From Takakia lepidozioides (Eukaryota; Streptophyta; Takakiopsida; Takakiales; Takakiaceae): a stretch of 64,000 nucleotides of DNA. Of this stretch, positions 1 to 9,932 are shown in pieces. The stretch is from the NCBI GenBank assembly GCA_030704615.1, contig CM060732.1, forward strand, positions 930,001-994,000, read 5' to 3'. Made by a program: the position numbers and the translations under genes. The stretch's first letter is position 1. Each line of letters begins with the position of its first letter. The notes beneath the pieces are model-generated. The model searched no databases, was not told the origin of the DNA, and saw nothing but the letters and a program-made list of their open reading frames with translations.

Positions 1-1
1 G

Positions 2-562
2 GATTGTGGAGGACCCCATGTTAAGAGAGATTGCCTGGAGAGAGGCAAAGGGCCGACACAACCACAGTATAGGCATTGTGGCAAGTATGGGCATGAAGAG
101 ACCCACTGTTATGACTTGCATCCTGAGCTACGGCCAGGCCAGTTCCAAGGGAACAATGGTGGCCGAGGACGAGGCAATGTATTCCAGAGAGGTAGAGGAG
201 GCAGAGGTCGTGGTGGAGGTCGTAACCAAAACCAAAGAGCACAGGGTCAGGGTCAAGGTCATGACCAAGGCATGGTGGATAGGCTTGCCCAGCTAGAGCA
301 ACGTCTTGCTACCATGGCCACTACTCATGTTGCGCCAGCTCCAAGGCCTGAGGTTCAAGCCCCACCTGCACAACCTCCTATGCCTGGGGAAGACCAGATT
401 GGTATGGGCTTCATGTGTGGAGCCGCACTTGCAGGACCATTGCATGTGGACTCTACAGCTGCTGTCACTCGAGCAGCAACGCGTGCTCCTGAGCCAAGAG
501 GAGCGGATGTGGATTTTGATCCACAAAGAAGGGAAGCAAGTCGGCAAACAAGGCTTCCATAG
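2..562 (+). pseudogene. Gag-like segment with degenerate zinc knuckles
   Basis: The frame is open from base 2 to a TAG at 560-562. The start shows two CCHC-like knuckles, both imperfect: one has only three residues between Cys and His, and in the second the first Cys is replaced by Tyr (YRHCGKYGHEETHC). A Gly/Arg-rich stretch at about 45-75 and a Pro-rich tail follow, as in nucleocapsid regions. The same frame continues past the TAG, so the stop interrupts a longer Gag-Pol reading frame. The start of Gag is outside the window. Confidence 0.65.
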
Positions 563-1655
563 TCTTTCCCATTGGCTGAGACAGTGCCAACTATGCCATC
601 GATGACACCCGCTCGCCCAAGTGTGTCAGAGGTAGAGCCACGAGTGCCATTGGGGAGAGTTGATATGGCTCGGGAAATGCCAATGGGTGGTACTGCAAAG
701 CAAGGTGCAGCCAGTACATTGTTGGGGGCGGCTACGGCAATTTGCCAAGCTCCATTGTTTTCTACCACGACAATTGCAATGTCGGGGATGCGGCCAGCTG
801 CAGTGTTTAGACTGGCAGCTACACTCTGTGAGAGTGGTGATGCATCAGCACTATCTGCGGGGATAGCGGATCAGGTGTAGTGCATGGATGCCCTGGATTC
901 AAGGGTGAAGACAGCCACAGCTGCGCCATGGCAAGCGGCAGTTGCAAGGTTGCAAGAGTTGCCAGCTAGACCAGCCATTGAGCGTAGTATGGTGACTCCT
1001 AGGGTAGTCCTGGTGGACATTCAGGATGGTATGTTTCAGTTGGGTGGCCCAGCCGGGAGGAGGTATAGGCCACTGCGGGTCTTGTTGGACTCGGGAGCAC
1101 AGCCATTGATATTGGGGAGAGCAGCAATTGCAGGCTTGGGCCTTACAGCAGTGGATTTGGAGCCTTGCCCTAATTCAAACATCTTTGGGCGGTTCAGAGA
1201 AGGCACGAGGAATTACACGCCATGAGCTCTTCATTTGATTGTAGTCAGATCATCCTACAGATGGCTCTGTCATGAGAGCTAAAGCCATTGTTACGGACGC
1301 GATGTCTTATGATGTGCTTGTTGGTGGGGCTGTGTTATACCCGATGGGCTTTACTTTGGACTTTTGGGAGGAAACGGCATCCTACAGGCCGGAATGGCAG
1401 TCAGGGGATGGTCGACGTGCACTGCTCCCAGTGCGGTTTATTGGGAATGTAGCGGTGGATCATAGGAACATGATGCCCACATTGGCTGCATTCTCAGGGG
1501 TAGTGGCTTGGGGTGGTGAGCTCTTGGAGGGCAATAGCCATGCAGATGATAGGCCACCACCCGATGAGGACAAACAATTGGCATACAAGGCTGATTTGCT
1601 TCCTCATGTGCCCGTTCATATTCCACTGTGGGGTACAGTTGGGAATTTGCATTGA
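563..1655 (+). pseudogene. Linker and retropepsin-like aspartic protease
   Basis: The frame continues from Gag with further stops at 878-880 and 1223-1225, then shifts frame near 1230-1270. The protease is recognised by VLLDSGAQPLILG at about 1078-1117, the DSG catalytic motif followed by the usual hydrophobic strand. A downstream segment, VTDAMSYDVLVGG, resembles the C-terminal half of retroviral-type proteases. A Pro/Ala-rich linker (570-880) precedes it and has no recognisable domain. A TGA at 1653-1655 separates it from the methyltransferase, which is in the same frame as the second half. Confidence 0.65.
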
Positions 1656-2205
1656 GTAGCAAACGAGTGTGTGCACCAAGCATGGCAGGAGGCCTATCCA
1701 TTGGTGAGTGAGGGGAGTTCAGTGACATCACCTAGACCTCCTCCATTAGCTCATTTGGACACAGTGCCCATTACTTGCAGGCAACCACCTGACTCAGGGA
1801 TTTGTTTGCTAGACATGTTTGGAGGCATGAGCACTGGGCTTGCAGGAGTGTTGCAAGCAGGGATTAAAGTACGCAAGTACTTGTATGTGGAGAAGGATGA
1901 GATAGCTCGGCGTATTTCTATGCGCCACATCGCCTTGCTCACACACCAGTATCCTGAGTTGTTGACTCTCTCAGCAATTCAAGGGTATCAAAAGGCCTTG
2001 CCAGCAGACATTACCTTGCTGGGGGCGGATGATTTGGACCGGCATGGTGCCATTGACTTGGTGATAGCTGGATGGCCTTGCTAAGGACATTCTCCCGCAG
2101 GTCATGGGAATGACTTGCATGATGCACGATCGCATTTGTTTTGGGAGATGTTGAGAGTGCTGCGTGACTTGCAGACGAGGCAAGTGCAACCTCTAGCCTA
2201 TATCT
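1656..2205 (+). pseudogene. C5 DNA methyltransferase, N-terminal half
   Basis: This is the S-adenosylmethionine-binding half of a cytosine-5 DNA methyltransferase. Motif I is LLDMFGGMSTGLAGVLQAG, followed by a motif II-like YVEKDEIARRI. The catalytic PC of motif IV is at 2076-2081, directly followed by TAA (2082-2084) and then GHSPAG in the same frame, so the stop falls in the position usually occupied by Gln or Asn. After LAYI the reading frame is cut at 2206 by Element A. The gene resumes at 6407 on the other side. It is fused downstream of the protease and upstream of RT, so it was part of the pol polyprotein. Confidence 0.8.
2197..2205. repeat. Left 9-bp target-site duplication of Element A
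   Basis: CCTATATCT is immediately left of Element A and is repeated at 6407-6415 immediately right of it. Removing the element and one copy restores continuity between motifs IV and VI of the methyltransferase. Nine bases is the usual duplication of Mutator-like elements. Confidence 0.85.
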
Positions 2206-2330
2206 GGGGGCTGCTATTTCATGAGCCATGAGCCATGAGCGGCATGAGCCATGAGCAGACTTGTAACTGCCGAAAAAATCATGAGCAGTAAATTTTTTCA
2301 GAAATGATTGTCCACATGAATAGGGTACTT
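2206..2330. repeat. Element A left terminus, inverted and subterminal repeats
   Basis: It starts GGGGGCTGCTATTTCATGAGC, then several CATGAGC or CATGAGCC units. The first ~120 bases closely match the reverse complement of the right end of Element B (57300-57423), including the spacing of the repeats. Confidence 0.8.
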
Positions 2331-2338
2331 ATCCGCGG

Positions 2339-2605
2339 TCATAGGATCCGCAAAAGCAATTGCGGCACCTTATTTCCACCGGGTACGTACAGTCCAATGA
2401 AAAAAGCAGCGCATGGTTTCCATGGCATAGATGGAAACTGAAAACGGCTCCATTCATAGAGCCGCCAATCTTCATCCGTGCAAGTCCCTGTAAGAGGGGA
2501 AGTCAAATATCTTGTGGAGTATAAGCAATGAAGGGCAGCGTCTGCAAACTCATTCTCATCTCCATACACAGTCTCCTGAGTGTTGAAATACTGTTCCTGC
2601 AGCAT
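2339..2605 (-). pseudogene. Gene X-like fragment in Element A
   Basis: The minus-strand ORF contains CTDEDWRLYEWSRF, which aligns with WTDEDWLLHECSRF at the start of gene X in Element B (42.67 kb and 55.99 kb), and ends in a similar Pro-Gly stretch. Only this N-terminal piece remains. The function is unknown. Its position next to the left end matches the place of gene X near the equivalent end of Element B. Confidence 0.55.
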
Positions 2606-3413
2606 CGTCCGCGATTCCTTTGCAAGGATGTCGTGCCGTCAAAATCCAATGGACCCCATTCATAAGCAGAATTTGGCACCGCATTCCAATCCACAGTTAC
2701 AAATGCCAACCGGTTTCTGTTTGGCAGTACGGTAATTATCTGGTTTCCCTTGGAGCAAAGGCCCATTGAGTTGATGCAGGTCCACATCTTCTTCAGAACT
2801 GGGACGCCACTCTTACGGGTCCACTTGGCAATTCCCGCCTCTGTGTTTTTGCCTTTGTTGGCAAGGACCACCACACAACCTTTGTCATCCAATACCATGC
2901 GGGCTAGCCCAAACCCTTTCTTCCAAAAGTCCTCAGAAATACTTGCTCCAAGAGGGCACAATATCCAGTCCTTCCAGAGGCTCTCCATCTGGAATATCCA
3001 AAGATGATCAAATCACATGCCCAGTCGGTCCGTTTTCCACGCCTCATGCAATTCTTCCCTTCACTTGTCATTGCAAGGAAATCCATCATGGCTACAAATC
3101 TTGGAGTGTCTACAAGCTCTTCTGCAGTCGCCTTCCTTAGAGCTTTGGCTTTCAGGCCTTCCATTTGCTTGATGTGTGCTAACTTGGCGGCCGGCCGGCC
3201 ATCCAATGCCCTCAAAAAACTCTCATTCGCACACTGAATCACTGTTTTTGGCTCCAACTTCGGCCTGCCCTTCATTTCCACTAGCTCGCACGAGTGCCCC
3301 CCCGGGAGGTTGAAGAGTGTCTTCTTTGCTGAGCCAGTTTTCACAGCTTTCATAGTAAGAGGGGTTAGAGGGGATTTTGGCTGGCCACCGAACACCGCAT
3401 CATCCTTCAGCAT
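2504..3413 (-). pseudogene. Amino-methyltransferase-like fragment in Element A
   Basis: Two overlapping minus-strand frames (3413-2904, then 2988-2504) together align with the MTase-like region of Element B. Shared blocks are TGSAKKTLFN, ESFLRALDGRPAAKLAH and FWKKGFGLARMVLDDKGCVVVLA. The motif IV region is shifted out of frame near 3000. The spot equivalent to an Element B intron still holds a half palindrome (near 2675-2695). Relative to Element B the gene is frame-broken and lacks the terminal motif I exons, so it is not a working enzyme. Confidence 0.65.
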
Positions 3414-3460
3414 TTTTTTGAATTCCGTGTTGCGAGTGTGGCAGTAGGGACCCTAGGCTG

Positions 3461-3835
3461 CTAACTCTTCTGCTGTCGGGCATGTGATCCACCTTCCTCA
3501 TTCTCAATGGAAACATAGAAAGCGGCAGACCCCAGCCAATAGCCTTCTTGGAATGCGAACTTCATCTTATCCACATCCCTTGCGAGAGCAAGCCTCACTA
3601 TCAGGAAGGAGACCATTCGACAGAGTGGAATTCGCAGTGTGCAAGGGAAGACCTTGGTCACTCTGCCGATGCTGCTGTGAGTCTCCTCCAACATTTGATT
3701 CTCTGCACTCTGAAAATCCTCCTGCGACATTTTTGGGGGTGGGGGAAGGGGCTGTTCAGATGGACCGCCCAGAGCCATGTCTGTATTCTTGGGAATGTAG
3801 CCGGGTAGATCATGTGGGAGAATGTAGTCGTCCAT
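3461..3835 (-). pseudogene. ParB-like domain, N-terminal fragment in Element A
   Basis: The minus-strand translation has MSQEDFQSAENQMLEETHSS, IPLCRMVSFLIVR and AFQEGYWLGSAAFYVSIENE, colinear with the ParB-like domain of Element B. The DGNHR core that should follow is absent, so an internal deletion joins the middle of the ParB-like domain directly to the MTase-like half (below 3413). Confidence 0.65.
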
Positions 3836-4254
3836 ACCTCCCCTATTGTCACGAAAGTCCTATTATAGGTAGGAGAAGTCGAGCTCCCCATGTTAAGAAA
3901 CAACACCTTCATCCGCTGAAAGATCGACCAGGACAGGAGTGCTAGAGATCGTCGTCGGAGCAGCTGCCTGAGCTTCTGCAGAGTTGCCCCCGGTTTCCTT
4001 CTGAAACTCCTGCAAGAACTGAGCTTCAACTCGTGGAGGGGTTTTGCTAGAGACTGCTCTGCCCTTGCTTTCGCCCCCTTCTGCTTCTTACTCTTTGCAA
4101 GGGAAGGGGACTCCTCCGTTCTCGTCCGATTCTCCACCGCCCCCGTCTACTTCTTGCTCTTCGTAGGGGAAGGGGACTGATCCGATGGGGTAGTATATTC
4201 CTCAACAACCGCCTGATGCTTCCCGCTCTTTAATTTTCTGGAGAAGGGGACGAC

Positions 4255-4603
4255 CTATGTTGGCAACTCTCCATCATCTTCATCGTCAAATTGCTTCTTT
4301 CTCTGCTGCTTTCGACTTGAAACCTTTACCTTTCCAAAGCACGTCCTTGAAGCGCACAAGGTTAGGCCCAACAGGAGGACCCGTGCTAGAAGGTCGAGGG
4401 TGTGTGCGGGCTGCAGTAGCTTCCTCCTTTTCGTCCTGCGGGTCTTCAGAGCCCTGCGATCCCTCCACCACCTCACTATGAGGCTGTGCAACATAAGAGA
4501 AACTAAAGAGAAGAAATGAGGCAAAGAATGGTGTTGGAAGGGGTGTTAGAGCAGTGAAAGAGTCACCAGCGAAAGATGACATCAAACGGCGGAGATGCAC
4601 CAT
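4255..4603 (-). pseudogene. N-terminal low-complexity segment of the ParB-MTase gene in Element A
   Basis: The block VVEGSQGSEDPQDEKEEATA followed by LVRFKDVLWKGKGFK aligns with the second exon of the Element B gene (VLEGSQESEEPQEESEELAA, LRFKDASSKGKFK). The region is acidic and probably disordered. Between it and the ParB-like fragment (3840-4250) there are Ser/Lys-rich frames corresponding to the rest of that exon. Confidence 0.55.
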
Positions 4604-4894
4604 ATGGATTCGAAAGGTCGGGGCCTACGTGTCTCCTCGTGAGGCAGGTGGCCCCTACGTCGCTGGAAAATTGAATTCGAAGAAATAGAGGTCTAGTGTT
4701 TGTTGGACAGTCAGTGATGATGCAACGGTCCGGCATTACCGCCTCCGAATATGTGTTGGCAATGACCCCTTCAACTGCCATTTCAGCCTCTATGAGTCAA
4801 CAGACCGAATGCTGTGTGGCATTAGTGGCCGTTCGATCAGGATACCTCCCTACCGCATCACGAAAGAGGATAAAGATGCCAGGGAGGATTGCAA

Positions 4895-6240
4895 TCAGTG
4901 GTAAATGCGGTACCGCATTTCCGTCCCCTTCGTGAACCCTCTTTACTGAAGGCAAGCATGGAGGGCAGCTGGGACGGAAATACGGCACCACATTTCCGTC
5001 CCCATTCTCAGGATCGTAAGGTTGGATGGCTGGATTTGCGGCCATCCTATCATGGAAAAAAGGTTGTTTGGCAAGTTCGACGGGAATGCGGTGCCGCACT
5101 TCCGTTTCGCTGTCCTGTCTGCCAAAGTAAGTGGTAGCGGGCCTGGAATGCGACACCGCAATTCCGTCGAAGCTGTCATTAAGAAAAGGTACAATGACAG
5201 TCCGGACGGAAATGCGGCGCCGCATTTCCCTTCAACTGCCAAGTACGCAAACTGAAGTGGTCTTCTGGACGGAAACGCGGCACCGCATTTCCGTCCCACC
5301 AGAAATGAAGGGATGGTCCACTATCAGTCCGGACGGAAATACGGTGGCGCGTTTTCGTCCAGACTCTCGGGAAAGCAATGTCTGGACGGGAATGCGGCAC
5401 CGCATTTCCATCCGACCACCTGTTTAGGGATCGTACAGTTGGAGCCCAGACGGAAATGCGGCATCGCATTTCCGTCCAGACTGTTAAAAATGCATGGTGG
5501 AATGGGAGCCCAGAATGCGGATAGAAGGGGGAAAAAAAATAATCCTAACCGTTTTTTTTCCTCTTGTCATCGCCGCTGGATTGAAATGCGGTGCCGCATT
5601 TCCGTCCATAGGAGTGAGGACAAAAAAAGTTTTTTTTTTGCCCCACCCCACCCCCCCCCCCCCCCCCTCCTTTTTTAGTCATCCCCGCTGGATGGGAATG
5701 CGGCGCCGCATTTCCAACAACAAGGGGTAGAAGGGGGAAAAAAATAACCCTAACCGTTTTTCTTCCTCTTGTCATCGCCGCTAGATTGAAATGCGGCGCC
5801 GCATTTGCGTCCATACGGTGGGGGGGGCCGTGGGGAAAAAAATAAAAATAAAAATAAAAATAAAAATAAAAATTGTTGGTTTTTTTTTTTTGGGGTTGTT
5901 CTCTAGTCATCCCCGCTGGATGGAATGCGGCGCCGCATTTCCAACAACAGGGGGAATAGAGAGGAAAACAATAACCCTATCCTTTTTTTCCTCTTGTCAT
6001 CGCCGCTGGATTGAAATGCGGCGCCGCATTTGCGTCCATAGGGGTGAAAGGCAAAAAATAAAATAAAAAATGGAGTTTGTTTTTTTGTTTTATTTTTTGC
6101 CCTCTCTAGTCATCCCCGCAGGATCAACATGCGATGCCGCATTTCCAACAACAAGGGATAGAGGGGGAAAAAAAAATAACCGTAAATTTTTTTCTTTTTT
6201 CTTCTCATCACCGCTGGATTGAAATGCGAACTTCCAAAAA
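4895..6240. repeat. Palindrome array in Element A
   Basis: About fifteen copies of a roughly 22-bp palindrome (arms GGAAATGCGG and CCGCATTTCC around a two-base centre) lie near 4905, 4978, 5086, 5147, 5207, 5269, 5334, 5389, 5450, 5585, 5697, 5789, 5926, 6017 and 6129. Spacing is about 55-65 bp in the first half and looser later, where long homopolymers intervene. The array is between the start of the cargo gene and the element end, as in Element B. ORFs here are by-products of the repeats. Confidence 0.8.
5835..5873. repeat. (AAAAT)n-type microsatellite
   Basis: A short run of AAAAT/AAAATA units with neighbouring poly-G and poly-T tracts, inside the palindrome array of Element A. Confidence 0.8.
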
Positions 6241-6406
6241 CGGCAATGTCAAATTAAAAACTATTATTCTAATATTTTTTTAATCTGCGCATTTCCAAAT
6301 TTGGAGAAGTCCGCTCATGAAAACCGCGTATCTTAGACTTCGGCTCACCGCTCATGCGGCTCATGGCTCATGGCTCATGGTTTCTGCTCATGAAATAGTA
6401 AACCTC
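6235..6406. repeat. Element A right terminus, inverted and subterminal repeats
   Basis: It ends CTCATGAAATAGTAAACCTC after a cluster of GCTCATG units. It matches the reverse complement of 27767-27940 over about 170 bases, including an A/T-rich stretch and the CCAAATTTGGA box. This is the other end type of the family. Confidence 0.8.
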
Positions 6407-6415
6407 CCTATATCT
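6407..6415. repeat. Right 9-bp target-site duplication of Element A
   Basis: This is the second copy of CCTATATCT, flanking the right end of Element A. It is part of the codons leading into the ENVP motif. Confidence 0.85.
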
Positions 6416-6975
6416 TGGAGAATGTTCCTCTTATGGGGGACTCTCGGGCCAGGGTTATGGCCAGTGTGCATCAGGTGCGGTCTTGGATTGGATCGGCGGT
6501 GCTATTGGATGCAGCAGCGGTGGGATCACGAGCGTATCGACCTCGATTGTGGTGGACCAATCTTGCACCACCAGAGCTGCTCAAAAGAGCATACGATTCC
6601 ATTCAACGGCCACCCAATCTCACAATTGAGGGCATTTTGGACCAAGGGAGGCAACCACAGAGGGTGCGACATGATGACCGTCCACCTCTAGCAGTTGTAA
6701 ATCGAGTGGGGTAGCCACGTGCGGCCTTGCCTACGCTCATGAGCTTTCCCTCGTCTCATGCTTTTCGAAACAATGGTCCTGGGTTGATTTGGGATAGTGT
6801 GCTACAGCAATTGGTGGAGCCCAATGCAGATGAGCGAGAGCGGGCAATGGGATTTGCCATGGGCACTACAGCTGTGCTAGCTCTGTCAGAGGCATCACGC
6901 TGACATGTGTTGGGTCAAGCAATGGATCTAAATTGCTTGACATGGGTCATTGGCTTGTGCATGGCTGAGCAACGG
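6407..6975 (+). pseudogene. C5 DNA methyltransferase, C-terminal half
   Basis: This continues the enzyme after Element A. The motif VI core ENVP comes right after the duplicated target site, then a motif VIII-like YRPRLWWTN. Next come a stop at 6712-6714, a likely target-recognition stretch, and motif IX/X-like blocks ERERAMGF and LGQAMDLNCLTW, separated by a TGA at 6901-6903. The order and spacing of the motifs fit one enzyme that spanned 1.7-2.2 kb plus 6.4-6.97 kb before the insertion. Three in-frame stops across the whole enzyme show it is dead. Confidence 0.75.
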
Positions 6976-7332
6976 AGGTTGCAGACAGTGGTGGTTACTT
7001 CTGCACTCCCATTTGGTATTGTATCCCCTCTGCCAACCGGGACGGTTGAGGCAGTGAGTGGGGACGAGCACAGGATCATGGGGTGCAAACACCCATGGCA
7101 GATGTGGGATGAGATGCGCAAAGAGAGAGTCATTGGATCTCTCAAGCAGCAGTATGAGGAGTGGGGAGAGCCATACACTGAGGATCAGTTGGAGGCCAAG
7201 GTGGCTAAGGTTTTTGAAGAGGTTGAGAATGTTTCTTGCTCAGAGGATGTTCTCAAGGTGGCTATGGCAGAGCAAGTGGAGGCTACGCCACGGTTAGGGT
7301 GGGCGGATAAGGCCCAAGAGGTTGTTATCTAG
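6976..7332 (+). pseudogene. Pol linker between methyltransferase and RT, function unknown
   Basis: The open frame (6907-7332) continues from the last methyltransferase motif into a charged region rich in Glu and Lys with a conserved-looking MWDEMRKERVIGSLKQQYEE. No domain is recognised. It ends with a TAG at 7330-7332, and the RT begins in a nearby frame. It is probably a spacer of the polyprotein. Confidence 0.4.
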
Positions 7333-7344
7333 CAACCAAAGGAT

Positions 7345-7770
7345 ATGTCTCCTACGTCCAAGCCTGGTGTACCCAAGGTTGCAGTCACTGAGGACAACTG
7401 GGAACCAGATGTTGGACCTACAGTCACCGGAGGAGAGAGGATCCAACGATTTCTAAGGGCTTATAGAAATTGTTTTGCCTTCGGTTTGAAGGATTTGGGG
7501 AGTTTGAAGGGCCAGGAGATTCGTATTGATTTGGCAAGTGACACGCCAATTTTTCGAAGGCCCTACTGGTATAGTGACATGGAGAGGTCATTGATCCAGT
7601 CACGGACTATGGAGTTGTTCGAAGCTGGATTGGTGGAGTTGTCAGGCGGGGAGTATGCCTCGGCAACGGTGATGCCAACTAAGACTAAGTCCGATAGATA
7701 TGCCATGCCAACTCCAGATGAGATCTTTGATGCCATTGGGCATGCAAATGTGTTTAACACATTGGTTGCA
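7345..7770 (+). pseudogene. Ty3/gypsy reverse transcriptase, N-terminal fragment
   Basis: It shows the classic N-terminal RT pattern of Ty3 elements: IRIDLASDTPIFRRPYW (the substrate-mimicking stretch), MELFEAGLVELSGGEYASA (the thumb-side helix and surface strand), and DRYAMPTPDEIFDAIGHA, where the catalytic palm would begin. The palm with its YxDD motif is absent. Around 7770 the frame runs into sequence that encodes the end of an integrase, so the rest of RT, RNase H and most of integrase are missing. This marks a deletion junction between two different elements. Confidence 0.75.
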
Positions 7771-7794
7771 ATCCGGTTACCACCGGTTGCCAAT

Positions 7795-8126
7795 CAATTA
7801 TCACCAAGATAATTGGACGGACCTTCTGTCCTTGGCTGAGTTTACCTATAACAACACTATTATTCTTCGACCAAGCAAACTCCATTTTTCTCCAATTATG
7901 GTCATCATCCTCGAGCAAACCCTTTCCACATGAAGACTGTCAGAAGCCCTGCTGGAGAAAACCTTGATATTCATATTGCTACGATTCATAAGAAGCTTAC
8001 ATTCCACCTAGTAGAAGCTCAAAAACAATACAAGGAGTATGCAGATCAACATCGACAACTTCAACCCCAGTTCAAGGTCGGAGATCGTGTGTGATTTTTT
8101 CGACGAGACATACAAACCTTGCGACC
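7795..8126 (+). pseudogene. Integrase C-terminal fragment
   Basis: The translation shows INYHQDNWTDLL, LAEFTYNNT, a frameshift, NYGHHPRANPF, then YADQHRQLQPQFKVGDRV with a stop and FFRRDIQTLRPSRKL. This is the end of the catalytic core and the GPY/F-side region of Ty3/gypsy integrases. The frame carries at least one frameshift and a TGA at 8094. It continues after the LINE at 10438. Confidence 0.7.
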
Positions 8127-8141
8127 ATCAAGGAAGTTGGA
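8127..8141. repeat. Left 15-bp target-site duplication of the LINE
   Basis: ATCAAGGAAGTTGGA occurs here and again at 10423-10437. The LINE lies exactly between the copies and the integrase frame is continuous when it is removed. Confidence 0.85.
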
Positions 8142-8328
8142 GAGAGAGAAGACTCCGGCCAAAGCCGGCGTAACTAAGAGCCACTTCGCCTCACGGCTAC
8201 TGCCCCCTCTCAGGGGGTGGGCCCTCTCTAAAAGGTGTCCATAGGACACTAGGAGCCTAGAGGAGCAAGGTATCGTGGGTACCTGGGGTACCTAGGGTAC
8301 CTTAGGCACCCCATGAGTCAGAGAAGGG

Positions 8329-9030
8329 TTAGATTTGAGGTTGCATTTTGTTAATAATTATAGCTGTGAGGGAGCGGAGGGCTGTCAGGTGTATTGCTTT
8401 GAAACATTTATGAATGGAAAAGATATGGAGTTTAAAGTTAGTGTGTAGTGCATCAATACTGGCGTTATGAATGCCGCCTCTAGTGCCAGCCGTGATAACC
8501 GACAAAGGACCAGTGACCCAGCCCTTATGTCGGAGCGCAAGGATAAGTGGCGCATATTTTAGCCATTTGTCTAGCATTGAGTCAGCGAGGTATCGATCAT
8601 GGCAATATGTGAACTCAATAAAGTGGATGGTAAGGTTTGGGGTTGGGGGGGTGGGTGGGGGGGAGTTTATGGGTAAACCATGTACAAGCAAGATGTCCGG
8701 GCATAGTCTGGCGGGGCAGGTGCAGGGGGAGGGGGAGCAAGTACAGGGGAGAAGCCAGTGTGGGACGGTGTGGTCTGGGGGTCGTCCTTGGTAGATACCA
8801 GCGTTGATTAGCGAGAACCATCTCGTCTCGGCGCGATGTAGGAGGAGTTTATGGATGTGCCAGACTACTTGGTTATGGCGGGTTATACGAAGCCCGTGGA
8901 TGACCGTGTGTGTGCATTGGCTAAGAAGGTGTGGCCAGGTGCCACGTTCCTGGTGGGTATGAGAACGGAGGGGACAATGCGGGGAGGGGAAAAGATGTGG
9001 CCAGAAAATGTGTTTACGCTGATGTCCCAT
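8329..9030 (-). pseudogene. C-terminal region of the LINE polyprotein
   Basis: The 233-residue minus-strand frame includes ITRHNQVVWHIHKLL, a pattern common after RNase H in LINE proteins (RHN/D..V...L), and a Pro-rich middle. His and Cys are frequent but I cannot define a zinc finger. Between it and RNase H (9031-9195) the frame is broken. The open frame extends into the 3' untranslated part. Confidence 0.45.
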
Positions 9031-9195
9031 ATATTGTGCGTATCAGAATTTAAGCGTCTGTTTGATGTGGGCGTCAGTAGCTGCTTTGGAGTGCCAAAAG
9101 TAGTTTGAGAGTTTGTTATGGAGTACTGCGGATTGTGTCCATTTCTGTATGTATATTTTAATGTGGTTAGCAGATACCGAGGTTTGCTTATTGGT

Positions 9196-9780
9196 TTATC
9201 GAGTAAGGGTTTTCAAAAGGTTGCGTATGGGACGAGGTGCAAGGGGGTCGGGTACGGGGTGTATTAGCCAGAATGGGTAGGTATGTGCTATGTGGATGGG
9301 ATCATTGGTAGGGTCAACAGGGGGTTCGTCGGCACCTTCCTGGGCAAGAAGGTCGGCAGCCTCGTTCCCCCGGATACCTGTGTGTGCGCGTACTTTGATA
9401 AAGTGAATGGGTTGGTTGATGGAGATAGCCAGGTTGGCGATGGCTGTGATGAGATTACGGTCAGAATGATAATGGTGAGAAGATGGGCATGAGAGGTGGT
9501 TGCGGATGAGAAAGAGCGAGGTGAGGCTATCTGTGAAGATATAATGTGGAGGGGAGAATGAGGACAATTGGGTGAGCGCTTCAAATATTGCCATTAGTTC
9601 TGCACGAAGTATGGTAGAAGGACCAGAAAGTATGTGAGCGGTGCCCTGATTGGTAGCGGCATGGTATACTCCATAACCTGCAAGGGAGCCGGTGAGGGAG
9701 CCGCCGGTGTAGTGGGAGTGGGATGGCGGAAATTTGGGAGGTATAATTTGGCAATAGGATGGGAGGGGCGGGGGGAGCAT
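9196..9780 (-). pseudogene. RNase H domain of the LINE
   Basis: A type I RNase H fold is visible: YTGGSLTGSLAGYGVYH (first strand), RAELMAIFEAL (catalytic Glu), IFTDSLTSLFLI (catalytic Asp), and VRAHTGIRGNEAADLLAQ (basic/His region and last Asp). The first catalytic Asp, normally in a TDGS-type motif, is Gly here, so the domain would be inactive. It removes RNA from the RNA-DNA hybrid in LINEs that carry it. The ORF ends at 9196. Confidence 0.8.
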
Positions 9781-9932
9781 AGGTTGGGCAAAGGACGGGC
9801 GCGGTAGCGCCCTTTTCCATGCCTTGCTTAAGTTAATCCTAGTGAGTGGGCCAGGTGGGGTGAGGACTGGATGTGTGAGATGGTGGGGGTAGATGGTGGT
9901 TTTTAGCTTGTGAGTGCGCTTAAGGAGTTGAT

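Larger units (their letters stand above)
2206..6406 (-). mobile_element. Element A: non-autonomous Mutator-like element
   Basis: The 4,201-bp element has ends that share CTATTTCATGAGC in inverted orientation, followed by clusters of CATGAGC. It is flanked by a 9-bp target duplication. Both ends match those of Element B in the opposite orientation. It has no transposase but keeps shortened, broken versions of the Element B cargo on its minus strand (ParB-MTase gene, gene X) and a palindrome array. It is diverged from Element B at the protein level, so it is an older or sister lineage and not a recent deletion of the same copy. It presumably needs a transposase supplied in trans. Confidence 0.8.
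1..7770 (+). mobile_element. Decayed Ty3/gypsy retrotransposon carrying a C5 DNA methyltransferase
   Basis: The domains run in order on the plus strand: gag zinc knuckles, retropepsin-like protease, a C5 cytosine methyltransferase, then the N-terminal part of a Ty3-type reverse transcriptase. The 5' LTR lies outside the window. The element is broken by Element A (2206-6406), and its RT stops near 7770, where integrase sequence of a different element follows. Retrotransposons with a captured DNMT have been reported from dinoflagellates and charophyte algae. The assignment here rests on motifs seen in the translation. Many in-frame stops make it inactive. The 3' limit is approximate. Confidence 0.8.

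Noticed and set aside
5000-6066. ORFs with repeated peptides such as GNAVPHFRS or MRCRISV in the palindrome arrays (also 34.5-36.1, 41.8-42.5, 47-48.7, 54.4-55 kb)
   Set aside because: They arise in all six frames because the palindrome reads open on both strands. Codon phase is not kept between units.
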